From positions 1-38,697 of the forward strand of contig CAYMLQ010000016.1 of NCBI GenBank assembly GCA_964390795.1: 38,697 nucleotides of DNA, given 5' to 3'. A program made the position numbers and the translations under genes. A model generated the notes under the pieces. It was not told the origin of the DNA and searched no databases. It saw nothing but the letters and a program-made list of their open reading frames with translations. This DNA comes from CAYMLQ01 sp964390795. GTDB taxonomy: Bacteria > Verrucomicrobiota > Kiritimatiellia > RFP12 > UBA1067. Below, in pieces: positions 1-8,878 of the stretch. The first letter of the stretch is position 1. Each line of letters starts with the position of its first letter.

Positions 1-3000
1 AGCTTGTTGAGGCGGATCCAGCAGTCGCCGCAGGCGCACCCGTTGTCGCGGCCGCAGGTGCCGCTGATATCCGGCGGCGGGGCCTCGATCGTGGCGGCGA
101 TCAGGTCGCTGAAGCGCTTGTACTCGGAATCGGTCTTGGCGGCCCAGCCCTTTTCGAGCTGGCCCCAGCCGCCCGCCTCTTTCGCAAGCGGCGCCAGCAG
201 CAGGCGGCTCTCGGCGGGATTGGCGTGGTTGACCAGCGCGTGATAGGGCTGCCGCGCCAGTGCCTCGCCGAAGCGGGCCTTGACCGCCTCGCGCAGCGCC
301 TTTTCTTTCTCTCCGTTGACGCGGGCATGCTCGATGCGGTTGTGCGACGAGTCGCCGTTGGCCTGGCTGTTCAGATCCAGCCAATCGATGAGGCGCTGGA
401 AATCCTCGCGCGGCAGGTTCACCTTCTTGTGGTTCTCCAGCAGCATCTTGCCCAGCCGCGAGCCGTGCGCGTAGTAGTCCATCGGGCGGCTGACGTTCTT
501 GTCGACGCCGTGGGTCTCCGATTTCAGGCCGACCGGATTCGTGTAGCGCGCCAGCGTGACATAGGACTGCGAGAAGCTGCCGTTCTGCTGTCCGATCAGG
601 TTGACGCCGTTGGGCGGCTGGCCTTCGCCGAGTCCATGGCAGCGGATGCAGTGCCGGTCCAGAACAGGCTGAACCGTTTTGACGAAACTGAAGCCGCCCT
701 CGTAAGCGGGCCCTGCGGGCGGAGTGAGTTCGGACGGCTTGCGCATCAGCAATGAGGCGGCAGACGGTGGCGGCGAAGCGTGGCTGTCGGAATGGCAGCC
801 GACGCAGCCGCGGCGCTCGCCCGCGTGCAGGTAGTGGAACGAGCGCTCGGTCATCACCGCCATGCCGTTCTCGTCGAGCGCCTGGATCTGCACCGGCACG
901 CCCGCAGGCACGCTCACCACGACTGAACCATCGTCCGCCACCGGCACCGTGCCGAGGATGCGCTTGGCCAGCCCCACGCCGACGCGGCTGTTGAGCCCCG
1001 CGTTGGAGGCCGTGGGCTTGACGTAGATGCGGTTGACGCGCAGGTACTTGATCTGGCCTGGCTTGAGCAGGCCTTTGGGATCGTTGCGCGTGAGGTTCAC
1101 ATTCTGGCACGCATAGATGCCCGTATCGCTCTCCGGTTTTTCGGGCAGCATCGAAGGCAGCGCGGGCGGCATGGGACGCGGCACCACGGGCTGCGGCGAG
1201 AAGCAGCAGGTGTCCGGGTCGCGGAAGATCGGCTCGCGCCCGCCCGCCGTATCGACCACCATGATCAGATAGCCCGTGGCGTCCGGAACCGTCCCCTGGA
1301 ACGGAATGTTATTCGGCGAGTAGGTCGCGAAGTAGAGATTTTCGGTCAGCGGGAAGGGCGTGCTGAATTGGCCGGGGCCGCCGGGCTCATCCGATTCGGG
1401 GAATTTGCGCTCGGGCGTGATGCGCGTCACGGGGTCGGGCCCGTTCTCGCCCTTCTGCACATCGATCATGATCATCGTGCCGGTGTGGAAGCTGTGGTGG
1501 GCCACGCCGCTGGCGATGATCTTCTGCGAGCCGGGAATGGCGAGCGCCTCGGAGATCATCAGCGGATAGATAGTGTCGTTGCCGTAGTAGTGCGAGATGC
1601 CTGTGCCGTCGGGACGCTTCCACCAGAGTTTGTGAAATTCCATCTCGTGGCGGTCGACGTACTCCCAGCGCGTGTAGATGATGCGTCCGTCAGACAGCAC
1701 CGACGGCGTGGTCTCGTTCTCGATGCCGTAGGAGAGCGGGCGCATCGAGCCGCCGTCCTTGTCGCAGCGGTAGAGCATCAGCGCAGGGGTGTAGCGTCCG
1801 CCGTGACAGCGGCCGTAGTTCTGCGAGCGCGTCGAGACGAAGACGAAGCCGCCGTCAGGCAGATAGCAGGGGTCGCTGTCTTCGATCATCACGGTCGAGC
1901 GGCCGTCCATCGTCTTGAGCGGATCGCGCGGCGTGCCGGTGATCTGCCGCACCCACGAGCCGTCGATGGCGGCCTCGTAAAGGAAATAGCGGAAGTAGTT
2001 CGGATTGTTGGTGGAGTGGTCGGAGTAGGCGAAGACGAACTTCGATGCGTCGGGGTGGAGGTTCGGGCGGTAGAACGCGCCGGGCGGCAGCCGGTCTTGG
2101 ATAAGCACGCGCTCGTGCGGCTGGTCGCTTTGCCACTTCGTCAGCAGCGTCGGACCTTCGCCCACGCGGCTGTGCCGGCCGAGGTACTGGTCGCAGTTGT
2201 GGCTGTACATGGTGGGCGCGTTCTTGTTGATGAGCAGCGTCTCGAAAGCCAGCTTCGGATGCGCGAAGAGAATCTTGCGGCGCAGGCGGAACACCTCGCC
2301 GAACAGTCCGGCGTCGCCGCTGGGCGCGGCGGCGATGGCGGCCGTCACGTTCGTTTCGAGCGCGGCGATCTCGGCGTCGGCCCAAGGCACGCTGCCGCCC
2401 TCGCGGGTCACGAGTTCGGCCGTCTTGCGACAGATTTCAAGGCGTTGGCGCGCCTGCTCGAGATAGTAGAGCGCACGTACCTTCGCGAGGTTCTCGGGCG
2501 TGTAAGGACGAAGCTTCTGCGCCTTTTCGCGCAGCCCGGGCGGACACGCGGAGGTGTAGCGATCCGTGAGCTGCCGCAGATCCGTCGAAACCGCGCTGCC
2601 GCCCCAGAGGTTCTCCTTCTGTTCGAGCAGTTGCTCGCAGATATCCTGCGGCGTATTGAACTGACGGGCGATGTCGTTCTGGATTTCCTTTGCGGTCTCG
2701 CTGCGAGACTCCGCGTTCGCCAGACGCGACTCCAGTTCGAGCGTCAGATGGAGGATGGTCCTCTTATTGTTCGGGTTGTTCTGACCGGCCTGCGCCTCGA
2801 ACCATTCGGTACCCTCGGGCGCCTCGGCGAGCGCCTGACACTCGTTGAAGAGGTAACCGTAGACATACGTCTTGTTGCTGCCGCCGCGCAGCTTCCAGGG
2901 AGTCTTGCCTGCGGCGCGAACGGTCAAGCCAGCCGGTTTGCCGGCCAGCGGCGAGCCTTCGGCGAGCACGACCGGCGTCTTGTTTCCCTTGCCGTCCACC

Positions 3001-3296
3001 CACACCGGTTCGCCGCAGAAAGCCTGTCCGCGGCCGACCGCTCCGAGCCACACCTTGCGGATGCCCTTCATCGGCACGCGCACCGCAACCGACTCCGCTT
3101 CGCATTCGAGCGGCTGGTTGAAGGTTTTGAAGGCCTGCCACCCCGGATTGGCGGCACGCACCGCCTCGCGCGACTCCGCCGTCTGCTTGTTGAAAGCCTC
3201 AACCTGCTCGAACTGCGTCTGCCACCAGGTGGCGGCGGACAAGCCGCTTGCGGCCATGACCGCGCCCAATCGAATGACTCCCCCGAGTCTGCTCAT
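1..3296 (-). CDS. HzsA-related secreted protein with two CXXCH haem motifs, 3' end beyond window
   Basis: The start is the ATG at 3296, preceded by a GGGGGA ribosome site five bases away. About 1098 residues are visible and the frame is open to the left edge, so the C-terminus is missing. A short hydrophobic signal segment (about residues 1-22) is followed by an NPCBM-like carbohydrate-binding region (about 45-150), a helical stretch, and a long WD40/TolB-like beta-propeller region with repeated 'PDG..I.YTRWEY' type strands. Two c-type haem motifs follow: GCVGCH near residue 830 and CIRCH near 884. This matches the HzsA-related family common in PVC bacteria, relatives of the hydrazine synthase alpha subunit, although hydrazine chemistry is not implied. 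The visible end is cysteine-rich (CGRDNGCACGCCW), perhaps a metal site. It is a paralogue of the gene at 16768-20154 but has a different N-terminus and no FGE-type domain in the visible part. It is probably periplasmic. Confidence 0.85.
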   Translation of the reverse strand, partial: MSRLGGVIRLGAVMAASGLSAATWWQTQFEQVEAFNKQTAESREAVRAANPGWQAFKTFNQPLECEAESVAVRVPMKGIRKVWLGAVGRGQAFCGEPVWVDGKGNKTPVVLAEGSPLAGKPAGLTVRAAGKTPWKLRGGSNKTYVYGYLFNECQALAEAPEGTEWFEAQAGQNNPNNKRTILHLTLELESRLANAESRSETAKEIQNDIARQFNTPQDICEQLLEQKENLWGGSAVSTDLRQLTDRYTSACPPGLREKAQKLRPYTPENLAKVRALYYLEQARQRLEICRKTAELVTREGGSVPWADAEIAALETNVTAAIAAAPSGDAGLFGEVFRLRRKILFAHPKLAFETLLINKNAPTMYSHNCDQYLGRHSRVGEGPTLLTKWQSDQPHERVLIQDRLPPGAFYRPNLHPDASKFVFAYSDHSTNNPNYFRYFLYEAAIDGSWVRQITGTPRDPLKTMDGRSTVMIEDSDPCYLPDGGFVFVSTRSQNYGRCHGGRYTPALMLYRCDKDGGSMRPLSYGIENETTPSVLSDGRIIYTRWEYVDRHEMEFHKLWWKRPDGTGISHYYGNDTIYPLMISEALAIPGSQKIIASGVAHHSFHTGTMIMIDVQKGENGPDPVTRITPERKFPESDEPGGPGQFSTPFPLTENLYFATYSPNNIPFQGTVPDATGYLIMVVDTAGGREPIFRDPDTCCFSPQPVVPRPMPPALPSMLPEKPESDTGIYACQNVNLTRNDPKGLLKPGQIKYLRVNRIYVKPTASNAGLNSRVGVGLAKRILGTVPVADDGSVVVSVPAGVPVQIQALDENGMAVMTERSFHYLHAGERRGCVGCHSDSHASPPPSAASLLMRKPSELTPPAGPAYEGGFSFVKTVQPVLDRHCIRCHGLGEGQPPNGVNLIGQQNGSFSQSYVTLARYTNPVGLKSETHGVDKNVSRPMDYYAHGSRLGKMLLENHKKVNLPREDFQRLIDWLDLNSQANGDSSHNRIEHARVNGEKEKALREAVKARFGEALARQPYHALVNHANPAESRLLLAPLAKEAGGWGQLEKGWAAKTDSEYKRFSDLIAATIEAPPPDISGTCGRDNGCACGDCWIRLNK

Positions 3297-3372
3297 AATC
3301 GTCCCCCAAACGTCTCACGACAACCGATATTTAACAGTCCATACAATACACGAAGTGCCTTGCGCGTTGGAA

Positions 3373-3700
3373 GGGTAATCAGTAATCGGTTGGTGGCAGG
3401 GGGTATGGCAGGTGCGTGCGAGGATAAGCGGAAATCGGATGATTCGGCAGTATCGGAGAGTATGCACCGAACGTTTTTCAGACAGGATGATGGCTTGAGC
3501 GGCTCAGCGGGGACGCTTCGCCCTACCCGCTGCGCGCCAGAAACACACGCTGTCCGAAGGCGGTAGGGCGAAGCGTCCCCGCTGAGCCGTCTTCCGTGTG
3601 CCTGTTCCCGGTTGAAATCCATGGAACAGACATGCGCCCACTTCCGCCTCACTCGCACTGAACTGCCACACCCCTGCCACCAAACGATTACGGGTAATCA
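3373..3700. repeat. Nested inverted-repeat element, about 330 bp
   Basis: The outer arms are inverted copies. GTAATCGGTTGGTGGCAGGG on the left (from 3382) matches the reverse complement of the segment ending near 3691, with one mismatch over those 20 bases. Weaker similarity continues inward for about 40 more bases on each side. A 28-bp perfect hairpin (3500-3589) lies in the centre. No open frame in the element looks like a gene. The arrangement suggests a non-autonomous MITE-like element or a large cruciform-forming repeat. It fills most of the space between the HzsA-like gene and mfd. Confidence 0.7.
3500..3589. repeat. 28-bp perfect hairpin, copy A of a dispersed repeat
   Basis: The left arm (3500-3527) and right arm (3562-3589) are perfectly complementary over 28 bases with a 34-base loop. 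The arm contains the string GGGGACGCTTCGCCCTACC. A second copy with the same arms but a different loop lies at 8920-9007. There is no T-run, so it is not a simple terminator. Confidence 0.9.
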
Positions 3701-3728
3701 TTGGCGTCCGCTGGGCACGGGGCCCTGC

Positions 3729-3750
3729 GGCGGGTTACGGGGAACCCGCC
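3729..3750. repeat. Short hairpin downstream of mfd
   Basis: GGCGGGTT (3729-3736) pairs with AACCCGCC (3743-3750) around a six-base loop. It lies about 95 bases after the mfd stop. It has no T-tract on the mfd strand, so it could slow RNA decay or be another dispersed palindromic repeat. Confidence 0.6.
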
Positions 3751-3843
3751 CTACCCGGTGCGACACGACACGCACGCGCAACCGGTTCTCGAAGCCGGGA
3801 CGGCTCTCGCAGCGACCCATGCCGAGGCGTTCGAGTGCGAGTC

Positions 3844-6800
3844 CTACAGCGACTCGAGCGCGTGAAAGAGGGAGGTGAGGCGCTGCTCGGCGCTCTTGCC
3901 TTTCAGCAAGGGCAGGCGCCCCTTGACCAGCAGGGGCGACCGCTCGCGCTGCCGATAGAAATGGATCTTCTGCTCCACGGTTTCGATGCGCCCGATCCGT
4001 TTCTGAGCTGCCTGGATTCGCAACTCCGCCATGCGCAGCAACCGCAGCACGGCCGCTGGCGGCTTGCCGTAGCGGTCCGTCAGTTCAGCGCTCAACGCCC
4101 GCACCTCTTTCACCGCCACCGCCTCCGCGATGCGGCGGTGCAGTATCATGCGGTGCGCCTCGTCCTCCACATAGGTATAGGGTAGGCACGCCGAGCTTTC
4201 GGGATCGACGGCCCCTGGCGAGAAGTCGAGGAAGTCGAGCGCGAGGTCGACGTCCACCAGCAGCGGCGGCGCCTCGCCCTTGAGCCGCGCCACCGTGCGC
4301 CGCAGCAGCTGGCAGTAGAGCCCGAAGCCGATGGCGGCGATATGCCCGCTCTGCGCCGCCCCCAGCAGATTGCCTGCGCCGCGGATCTCAAGGTCTCGCA
4401 GCGCGAGGTTAAAGCCCGCGCCCAAGCCGCTGTGCTTCTGCAAGGCCGCAATCCGCTGTCGCGCGTCCTCGTCCACATGCCCGTATTCGGGCAGCAGCAG
4501 CCACGCGTAGCCTTTTTGCGACGAGCGCCCCACGCGGCCGCGAAGCTGGTAGAGGTCGGCGATGCCGAAGCGGTCGGCCCGGTGTACCAGCATCGTGTTG
4601 GCGCGCGGGATGTCCAGTCCGCTCTCGACAATCGTCGTGCAGAGCAGCACGTCGATCTCGCCCGCCTCGAATTCGCGCATGATGCGGGCCAGCGTGTTGG
4701 CCGGCATCTGGCCGTGGGCCACCGCGATGCGCGCCTCGGGGAGCAGCTTCTCCAGCCGGTGCTGCATCAGCCCGATGGTCACCACGCGGTTGTAGAGGAA
4801 ATAGACCTGCCCGCTGCGGTTCAGCTCCTGCCGGATCGCGTTGCGGATCACCGAATCCGTGTCGCGCGCGACCTTGGTCTCCACCGCCACGCGCTCGCGC
4901 GGCGGCGTCTGCAGGAGGCTCATGTCACGCGCGCCGGTCATGCTCATGTAGAGCGTGCGCGGGATCGGCGTGGCCGAGAGCGTCAGCACGTCGACCACCT
5001 GCCGCACCTGCTTCAGCTTCTCTTTGTGCGTCACGCCGAAGCGCTGCTCCTCATCGATGATCAGCAGCCCGAGATTCTTGAACATCACGTCCGCTCCCAG
5101 CAGCGCGTGCGTGCCGATCACGATGTCCACATGTCCGTTGCGCATGTCGGAAAAGACGCGCTTCTGCTTGGCGTGGGAGTGGAAACGGCTGACCACCTCG
5201 ATGCGCACGGGATAGGCGGACATGCGGTCGGTAAAGGTCTCGTAGTGCTGCTCGGCCAGCACAGTGGTCGGAACCAGCACGGCGACCTGCCGCCCGTTCA
5301 TGACCGCAATGAAGGCCGCGCGCATGGCGATCTCGGTCTTGCCGTAACCCGCGTCGCCGCAGATCAGCCGGTCCATGGGGCGCGGCGCGGCCATGTCGCG
5401 CTTCACGTCCGCGATCACCTTCTCCTGATCGACGGTCTCCTGATACGGGAAGGCCGCCTCGAACTCGTGCATCCACGGCGGCTCGGGGTTAAAGGCGAGG
5501 CCTTCGACCACGTGCCGCCGCGCCTGCGTGTCGAGCAGCGACGCGGCGAGATCCGCGACCGCGCGTTCGGCATCGGCCTTCTCCCGCGTCCAGCGCTTGC
5601 CGCCCAGGCGGTGGAGCTTGGCCTTGTGCCCCGCCACGCCGACGTAGCGGCTGAGCAGGTGCGCGTGCGAGACCGGCACATGCAGCTTTGCGTTCTCCGC
5701 ATACTCGATGGTGAAGACTTCAGAGCGCTGGCCGTCGACCTCGACTTCCGTGGAGCCGAGAAAGCGCCCGATACCGTGGTCGATATGCACGACGAGGTCG
5801 CCGGGCTCGAGGTCGGCGGCATTCTCCACGCGCCCGCCGCGAACGGCCGTTGTCGCCGACGGGCGGCGCAACGCCTGCTTGCGCACGGCGTAAAGGTCAG
5901 GCTGGGCCGCGAGGGTGAAGCCGGGCAGCGTGAACCCGCCGGAGAGCGAGGCGCGCCGGATCTGCACGCGCGTGTCGGGGCCGAGTTCGCGCGCCAGCAG
6001 CTCGCAGGTGCCGGCCGTGTCGGCGCAGACGATCACCGTTTCGCCCGCCGTGGCCCGGCGCTCGAAATCATCCAGCAGCCGTTTTCGCGCGCTGGCCAGC
6101 AGCTCGGGATGGTGCGCCTCGCCCGCGCCCAGATCCGCGAGGCCGGGCAGCCCGGCGATCTCCAGTTCCAAGGCGGGCGTTTGCGCCGGCGGCGGATCGC
6201 CGGAGAACAGCTGCAGCCAGGGTTCGCGCGCGTCGATGCGGGCCGCGAGCTGCTCCCACGTCAGCGGACAAACCACGCCCTCGGGCGGAAAAAGCGTGCC
6301 AGCCTGAATGCGGTCGTGATCGAGCCACAGCACGGCTGCGTGAGGCGGCAGCAGATCCGAGAGCTGAACAGTCGCAAGCGCGCTTTCCGAGCACGGCGGC
6401 AGCCAGACCGCTTCACCCTTTTCGACGGAGCACTGCGTCGCGGGATCGAACGTGCGTAGCGACTCCAGCTCCGTGTCAAAAAACTCTGCGCGCCACGGCA
6501 CCGGCGCAGCGGGCGGCCACACGTCCAGCAGGCCGCCGCGCACCGCCAGACGGCCAGGCGCATCGACGTCCGGCACGCGTTCATAACCCGCGCCCACCAG
6601 CTGCGCGACCAGCGCGTCGAACGCGTAGTGCGCACCGACCTTCAGGGTGACCGACGCCCGGTCCACCGCGTCGGGATCGGGTGCGGGCTGGAGCAGAGCC
6701 TGGAGCGAGGTGACGATGACGGAGGTGTGATGCCGCACGTCCGGCGTGCCGGGGCGGAGCGACCGGATGACGCGCAGCCGCGTGCCTGCGGTCTCGGTGT

Positions 6801-7059
6801 CATCCTCCATCTGCTGCGGGAAAAGCGCAGGCTCCACCCCGCTGTCGCGCCCCAGCGCGCAGAGGTCGCCATAGACGCGCTCGAGGTCGGCCGGGCCGGC
6901 GGTGATGGCGAGCGCAAGACGGGCCGGCGACCTGTGCGCGAGCGCGGCGGCAGTCAGCGCCGCCCCTGCGCCGGGCAAAGCGGGCGCGGCCAAGCGCGTA
7001 GCCTTGCGGGGCAAGGCGGGCGTCAGCAGATCGGTGAAGAGCTTTGACAAGGAAGACAC
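3844..7059 (-). CDS. mfd: Transcription-repair coupling factor Mfd
   Basis: This 1071-residue protein is close to the usual Mfd length of about 1150. Mfd is a DNA translocase that removes stalled RNA polymerase at lesions and recruits UvrA. The UvrB-like N-terminal part is followed by the RNA-polymerase-interacting CarD-like domain near residues 410-480 ('GDLVVHIDHGIG'). The helicase core has Walker A GDAGYGKTE near 570, the DEEQRFG box near 668, LSATPIPRTL, and QLRGRVGRS near 840. A TRCF C-terminal domain completes it. The start codon is GTG at 7059; a GGAG lies about 15 bases upstream, farther than ideal, so TTG a few codons inside is an alternative. It is transcribed alone. It belongs to the core genome and gives the best phylogenetic anchor in this window. 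Confidence 0.97.
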   Translation of the reverse strand: MSSLSKLFTDLLTPALPRKATRLAAPALPGAGAALTAAALAHRSPARLALAITAGPADLERVYGDLCALGRDSGVEPALFPQQMEDDTETAGTRLRVIRSLRPGTPDVRHHTSVIVTSLQALLQPAPDPDAVDRASVTLKVGAHYAFDALVAQLVGAGYERVPDVDAPGRLAVRGGLLDVWPPAAPVPWRAEFFDTELESLRTFDPATQCSVEKGEAVWLPPCSESALATVQLSDLLPPHAAVLWLDHDRIQAGTLFPPEGVVCPLTWEQLAARIDAREPWLQLFSGDPPPAQTPALELEIAGLPGLADLGAGEAHHPELLASARKRLLDDFERRATAGETVIVCADTAGTCELLARELGPDTRVQIRRASLSGGFTLPGFTLAAQPDLYAVRKQALRRPSATTAVRGGRVENAADLEPGDLVVHIDHGIGRFLGSTEVEVDGQRSEVFTIEYAENAKLHVPVSHAHLLSRYVGVAGHKAKLHRLGGKRWTREKADAERAVADLAASLLDTQARRHVVEGLAFNPEPPWMHEFEAAFPYQETVDQEKVIADVKRDMAAPRPMDRLICGDAGYGKTEIAMRAAFIAVMNGRQVAVLVPTTVLAEQHYETFTDRMSAYPVRIEVVSRFHSHAKQKRVFSDMRNGHVDIVIGTHALLGADVMFKNLGLLIIDEEQRFGVTHKEKLKQVRQVVDVLTLSATPIPRTLYMSMTGARDMSLLQTPPRERVAVETKVARDTDSVIRNAIRQELNRSGQVYFLYNRVVTIGLMQHRLEKLLPEARIAVAHGQMPANTLARIMREFEAGEIDVLLCTTIVESGLDIPRANTMLVHRADRFGIADLYQLRGRVGRSSQKGYAWLLLPEYGHVDEDARQRIAALQKHSGLGAGFNLALRDLEIRGAGNLLGAAQSGHIAAIGFGLYCQLLRRTVARLKGEAPPLLVDVDLALDFLDFSPGAVDPESSACLPYTYVEDEAHRMILHRRIAEAVAVKEVRALSAELTDRYGKPPAAVLRLLRMAELRIQAAQKRIGRIETVEQKIHFYRQRERSPLLVKGRLPLLKGKSAEQRLTSLFHALESL

Positions 7060-7156
7060 AAGATACGTATGTTACTCCAACGCCTGCGGGATGTCGAACG
7101 GTCGCTAACCACCGGCAGCAATTCTAAATTTGGCATCTCCGTTCATTCGCATCCGC

Positions 7157-7219
7157 GCCCGGAGGTCGCGGGCCACCGTGCGCGGTGCATCTTTCAGGGG
7201 TGGCGCACGACCTCCGGGC
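7157..7219. repeat. Imperfect hairpin repeat that ends the yoeB remnant
   Basis: GCCCGGAGGTCG (7157-7168) is complementary to CGACCTCCGGGC (7208-7219). Partial pairing continues inward (GGCCACC with GGTGGC). The toxin-like homology of the yoeB remnant stops where this hairpin begins, and the stop codon of the remnant lies inside it. Confidence 0.75.
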
Positions 7220-7334
7220 GTGCCCTGCGCTCAATGTCTTGTAACAGCGTGTTGATGCGCTTCAGTGTCTTCTTGTCCTGGGTTTGCCAGAAGAGGTAAT
7301 CCGCCCAGCCCTCGTCTGAGAAGACTTTGTTCAT
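7194..7334 (-). pseudogene. YoeB/Txe-type toxin, truncated N-terminal remnant
   Basis: The ATG at 7334 opens a 46-residue frame that begins MNKVFSDEGWADYLFWQTQD and continues KKTLKRINTLLQDIERRA. This matches the first roughly 38 residues of YoeB/Txe mRNA interferases, which are about 84 residues long. After that the reading runs into the hairpin at 7157-7219 and stops. The C-terminal catalytic residues of YoeB (Glu, Arg, His, Tyr) are absent, so the toxin must be inactive. It follows the antitoxin remnant with a 2-base gap, the normal antitoxin-toxin order. Confidence 0.8.
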
Positions 7335-7336
7335 GG

Positions 7337-7489
7337 CTAATCCTCGATGAGCTTATGGGCTTTGCCCTTACCCGACTCCAATTACCGAATGGATTTCTTC
7401 AATACGCTTTGATTTGCCGCGGAAAAGAACCGATCCGCGTCTTTTTTTAGACGATTGTCCAAGCGAACCTGTAGCGTTGCAGTACTCAT
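7337..7489 (-). pseudogene. RelB/DinJ-type antitoxin remnant with internal deletion and in-frame stop
   Basis: An ideal ribosome site (AAGGAGG) precedes the ATG at 7489. The frame reads MSTATLQVRLDNRLKKDADR, a typical RelB/DinJ start, then jumps to a C-terminal-like stretch. It is interrupted by TAA at 7382-7384 and continues in frame as LESGKGKAHKLIED up to TAG at 7337-7339. The normal protein is about 85-95 residues; here only about 50 codons remain, so roughly 40 internal residues have been deleted. It pairs with the adjacent yoeB remnant as a dead toxin-antitoxin module. Confidence 0.75.
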
Positions 7490-7588
7490 GCCCAACCTCC
7501 TTCAAGAACATCTCTATTGTACTTCAATTGGAATGATATTGCAACAGCCGTTCTTGCCGATTCTAGATTCGTGACATCCCCAATGTCA

Positions 7589-7637
7589 GCGACCTCCAAC
7601 CACCGGTGCCGAAGGCGAACGGTCGTTGGGAGGTCGC
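7589..7637. repeat. Hairpin repeat
   Basis: GCGACCTCCAAC (7589-7600) pairs with GTTGGGAGGTCGC (7625-7637) with one bulged base. It abuts the stop codon (7638-7640) of the orphan gene fragment. Together with 7157-7219 it brackets the toxin-antitoxin remnants. Confidence 0.65.
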
Positions 7638-7838
7638 CTAGTTCGGCTTGAGCGTTATCTTTACTCTGAGGAACGGCGCCAGCACTTCGGGTGCAGGTCG
7701 CATCCCCTTCACGGTAAGAATCCAGATCTCGACGTCGAGTGATGCTCCACCCGATAATAAAGGGCTACGAAGCGAGAGCAGGATGCCATCGGGTGACAAC
7801 GCGTCGTTGGCATGTGGGGCACTACCCATGCTCTGTTC
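7638..7838 (-). pseudogene. Orphan C-terminal gene fragment of unknown function
   Basis: About 60 codons ending at TAG (7638-7640) read as protein-like sequence (…DALSPDGILLSLRSPLL… to …APFLRVKITLKPN). The frame differs from that of the upstream ligase fragment, and the residues do not resemble the C-terminus of that enzyme family. It is therefore most likely the tail of a different gene joined by a deletion near 7840. I do not recognise the family. Confidence 0.45.
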
Positions 7839-8482
7839 CAATAGAAAGGGTCCGCCTCCAGCACAACCGGGCTGAATTCTGCCAGCTCGGCGAGCATCCG
7901 GTGCGCCTCCGCATCGCTCCAGTTGGCCGGGTTGATCGTCTGATTCAGAAACAGCAGGCGCCCCAGCGTGCGCTCGCGCATGGGCAGTGTTTCGCCGGGC
8001 CGGCACGGTCCGACGCACCGGGGAGAGGCCAGAACGGCCTCGCGGTGCGCGCCGTCGGCCACGCGCCGCAGATGCGCGTTCAGCTTCCAGCTCTCCCGCT
8101 CGGACTGATCCCACCAGGCCTGCGACCAGAAGAGCGTCACCTGATCCGCAGTAGAGCCGCTGGTCGAGACATAGGAAACCCGTCCGCAGGCAAGCTCCGC
8201 CTCAAAGTCGACCCCGGCTGGGACAAAGCCTTCCGGGAAATGCGTGCGAATATCGGCTTTGGTCAGCGAGGGCAAAGCCGTAAACCGCTCGGCTACCGCC
8301 GCCTCACGGCCGGGGTCCGCTGACCGCCATGCGGCATAAAACGGGGTTGCGTCGAGCGCCTTATCCAACGCTTCGGCGCAGCGCGTCCAGTACGACGTTT
8401 CGCCGCCGAGCGCGTCTGTTACCGAGGCCTGCCCGGAAGGCAGCACGTGCGGCCCATCACCGGCGCTGATAGACCCGCACAT
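7839..8482 (-). pseudogene. PaaK-like adenylate-forming CoA ligase, N-terminal half only
   Basis: The frame resembles the N-terminal half of phenylacetate-CoA-ligase-like adenylate-forming enzymes. It has the 'YWTRCAEALDKALDATPFY' entry helix, the 'LPSLTKADIR' segment, the nucleotide-binding loop TSGSTADQVTLFWS, and 'SPVVLEADPFYW'. Homology ends at about 7840, after roughly 214 residues, whereas the family has about 430-450. The frame stays open to 7709 with unrelated residues. The apparent ATG at 8482 overlaps the end of the GH16 remnant, so the native start may also be lost. The C-terminal domain that completes the active site is missing, so no activity is expected. Confidence 0.65.
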
Positions 8483-8828
8483 AATCGACCTCCATCGCCG
8501 TGCCGTCGATCTTATCGGTAACGGGACCCGCCCATTTCATGACCGCTGAACTCAGCAGCACGGGCGCCTGGCTGTGACAGATGGCGTTTGTCTCGCGGCA
8601 GAACCCATTCGTCACGACCGCGTTCTCGCGCCAGCGGCTGCACAGAATATGCCCGCTCGGCCCGTTTTGAAAATTCCAGTTCGCGTCGAGATCGGCCGTG
8701 ACGCCGCTGAAGGCGTCCTCCCAGACGAGCCCGTATCCCGCCGGGGGCTCGGCCAGAACGAGCTGACCTGCGGTGAGAACCGTGCCGACAACCCAAAGGA
8801 TGCGTCGATACTGTAGAGTATGAAACAT
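8457..8828 (-). pseudogene. GH16-family hydrolase reduced to its two ends by an internal deletion
   Basis: The frame is intact (123 residues, ATG at 8828) but far shorter than GH16 enzymes, which have about 250-300 residues. A signal peptide (to about residue 26) leads into 'YGLVWEDAFSG…LDANWNFQNG', the normal N-terminal strand of secreted GH16 glucanases and carrageenases. After about residue 88 the sequence jumps to 'SSAVMKWAG…MEVDYVRVYQ', the conserved C-terminal strand. The middle, including the catalytic ExDxxE motif, is gone. The deletion preserved the reading frame, so a small exported protein could still be made. Confidence 0.75.
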
Positions 8829-8878
8829 GGCTTCATGATAGAACGTGGCCCCGTGTCCCGCAAGCCCATAACCGGTGT

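Noticed and set aside
1368..3566. Long plus-strand open frame (732 codons) opposite the HzsA-like gene
   Set aside because: Arg/Val/His-rich shadow caused by high GC at third positions; no domain, no ribosome site, and the opposite strand encodes a clear protein.
4342..6459. Long plus-strand open frame opposite mfd
   Set aside because: Antisense shadow of a strongly conserved core gene.
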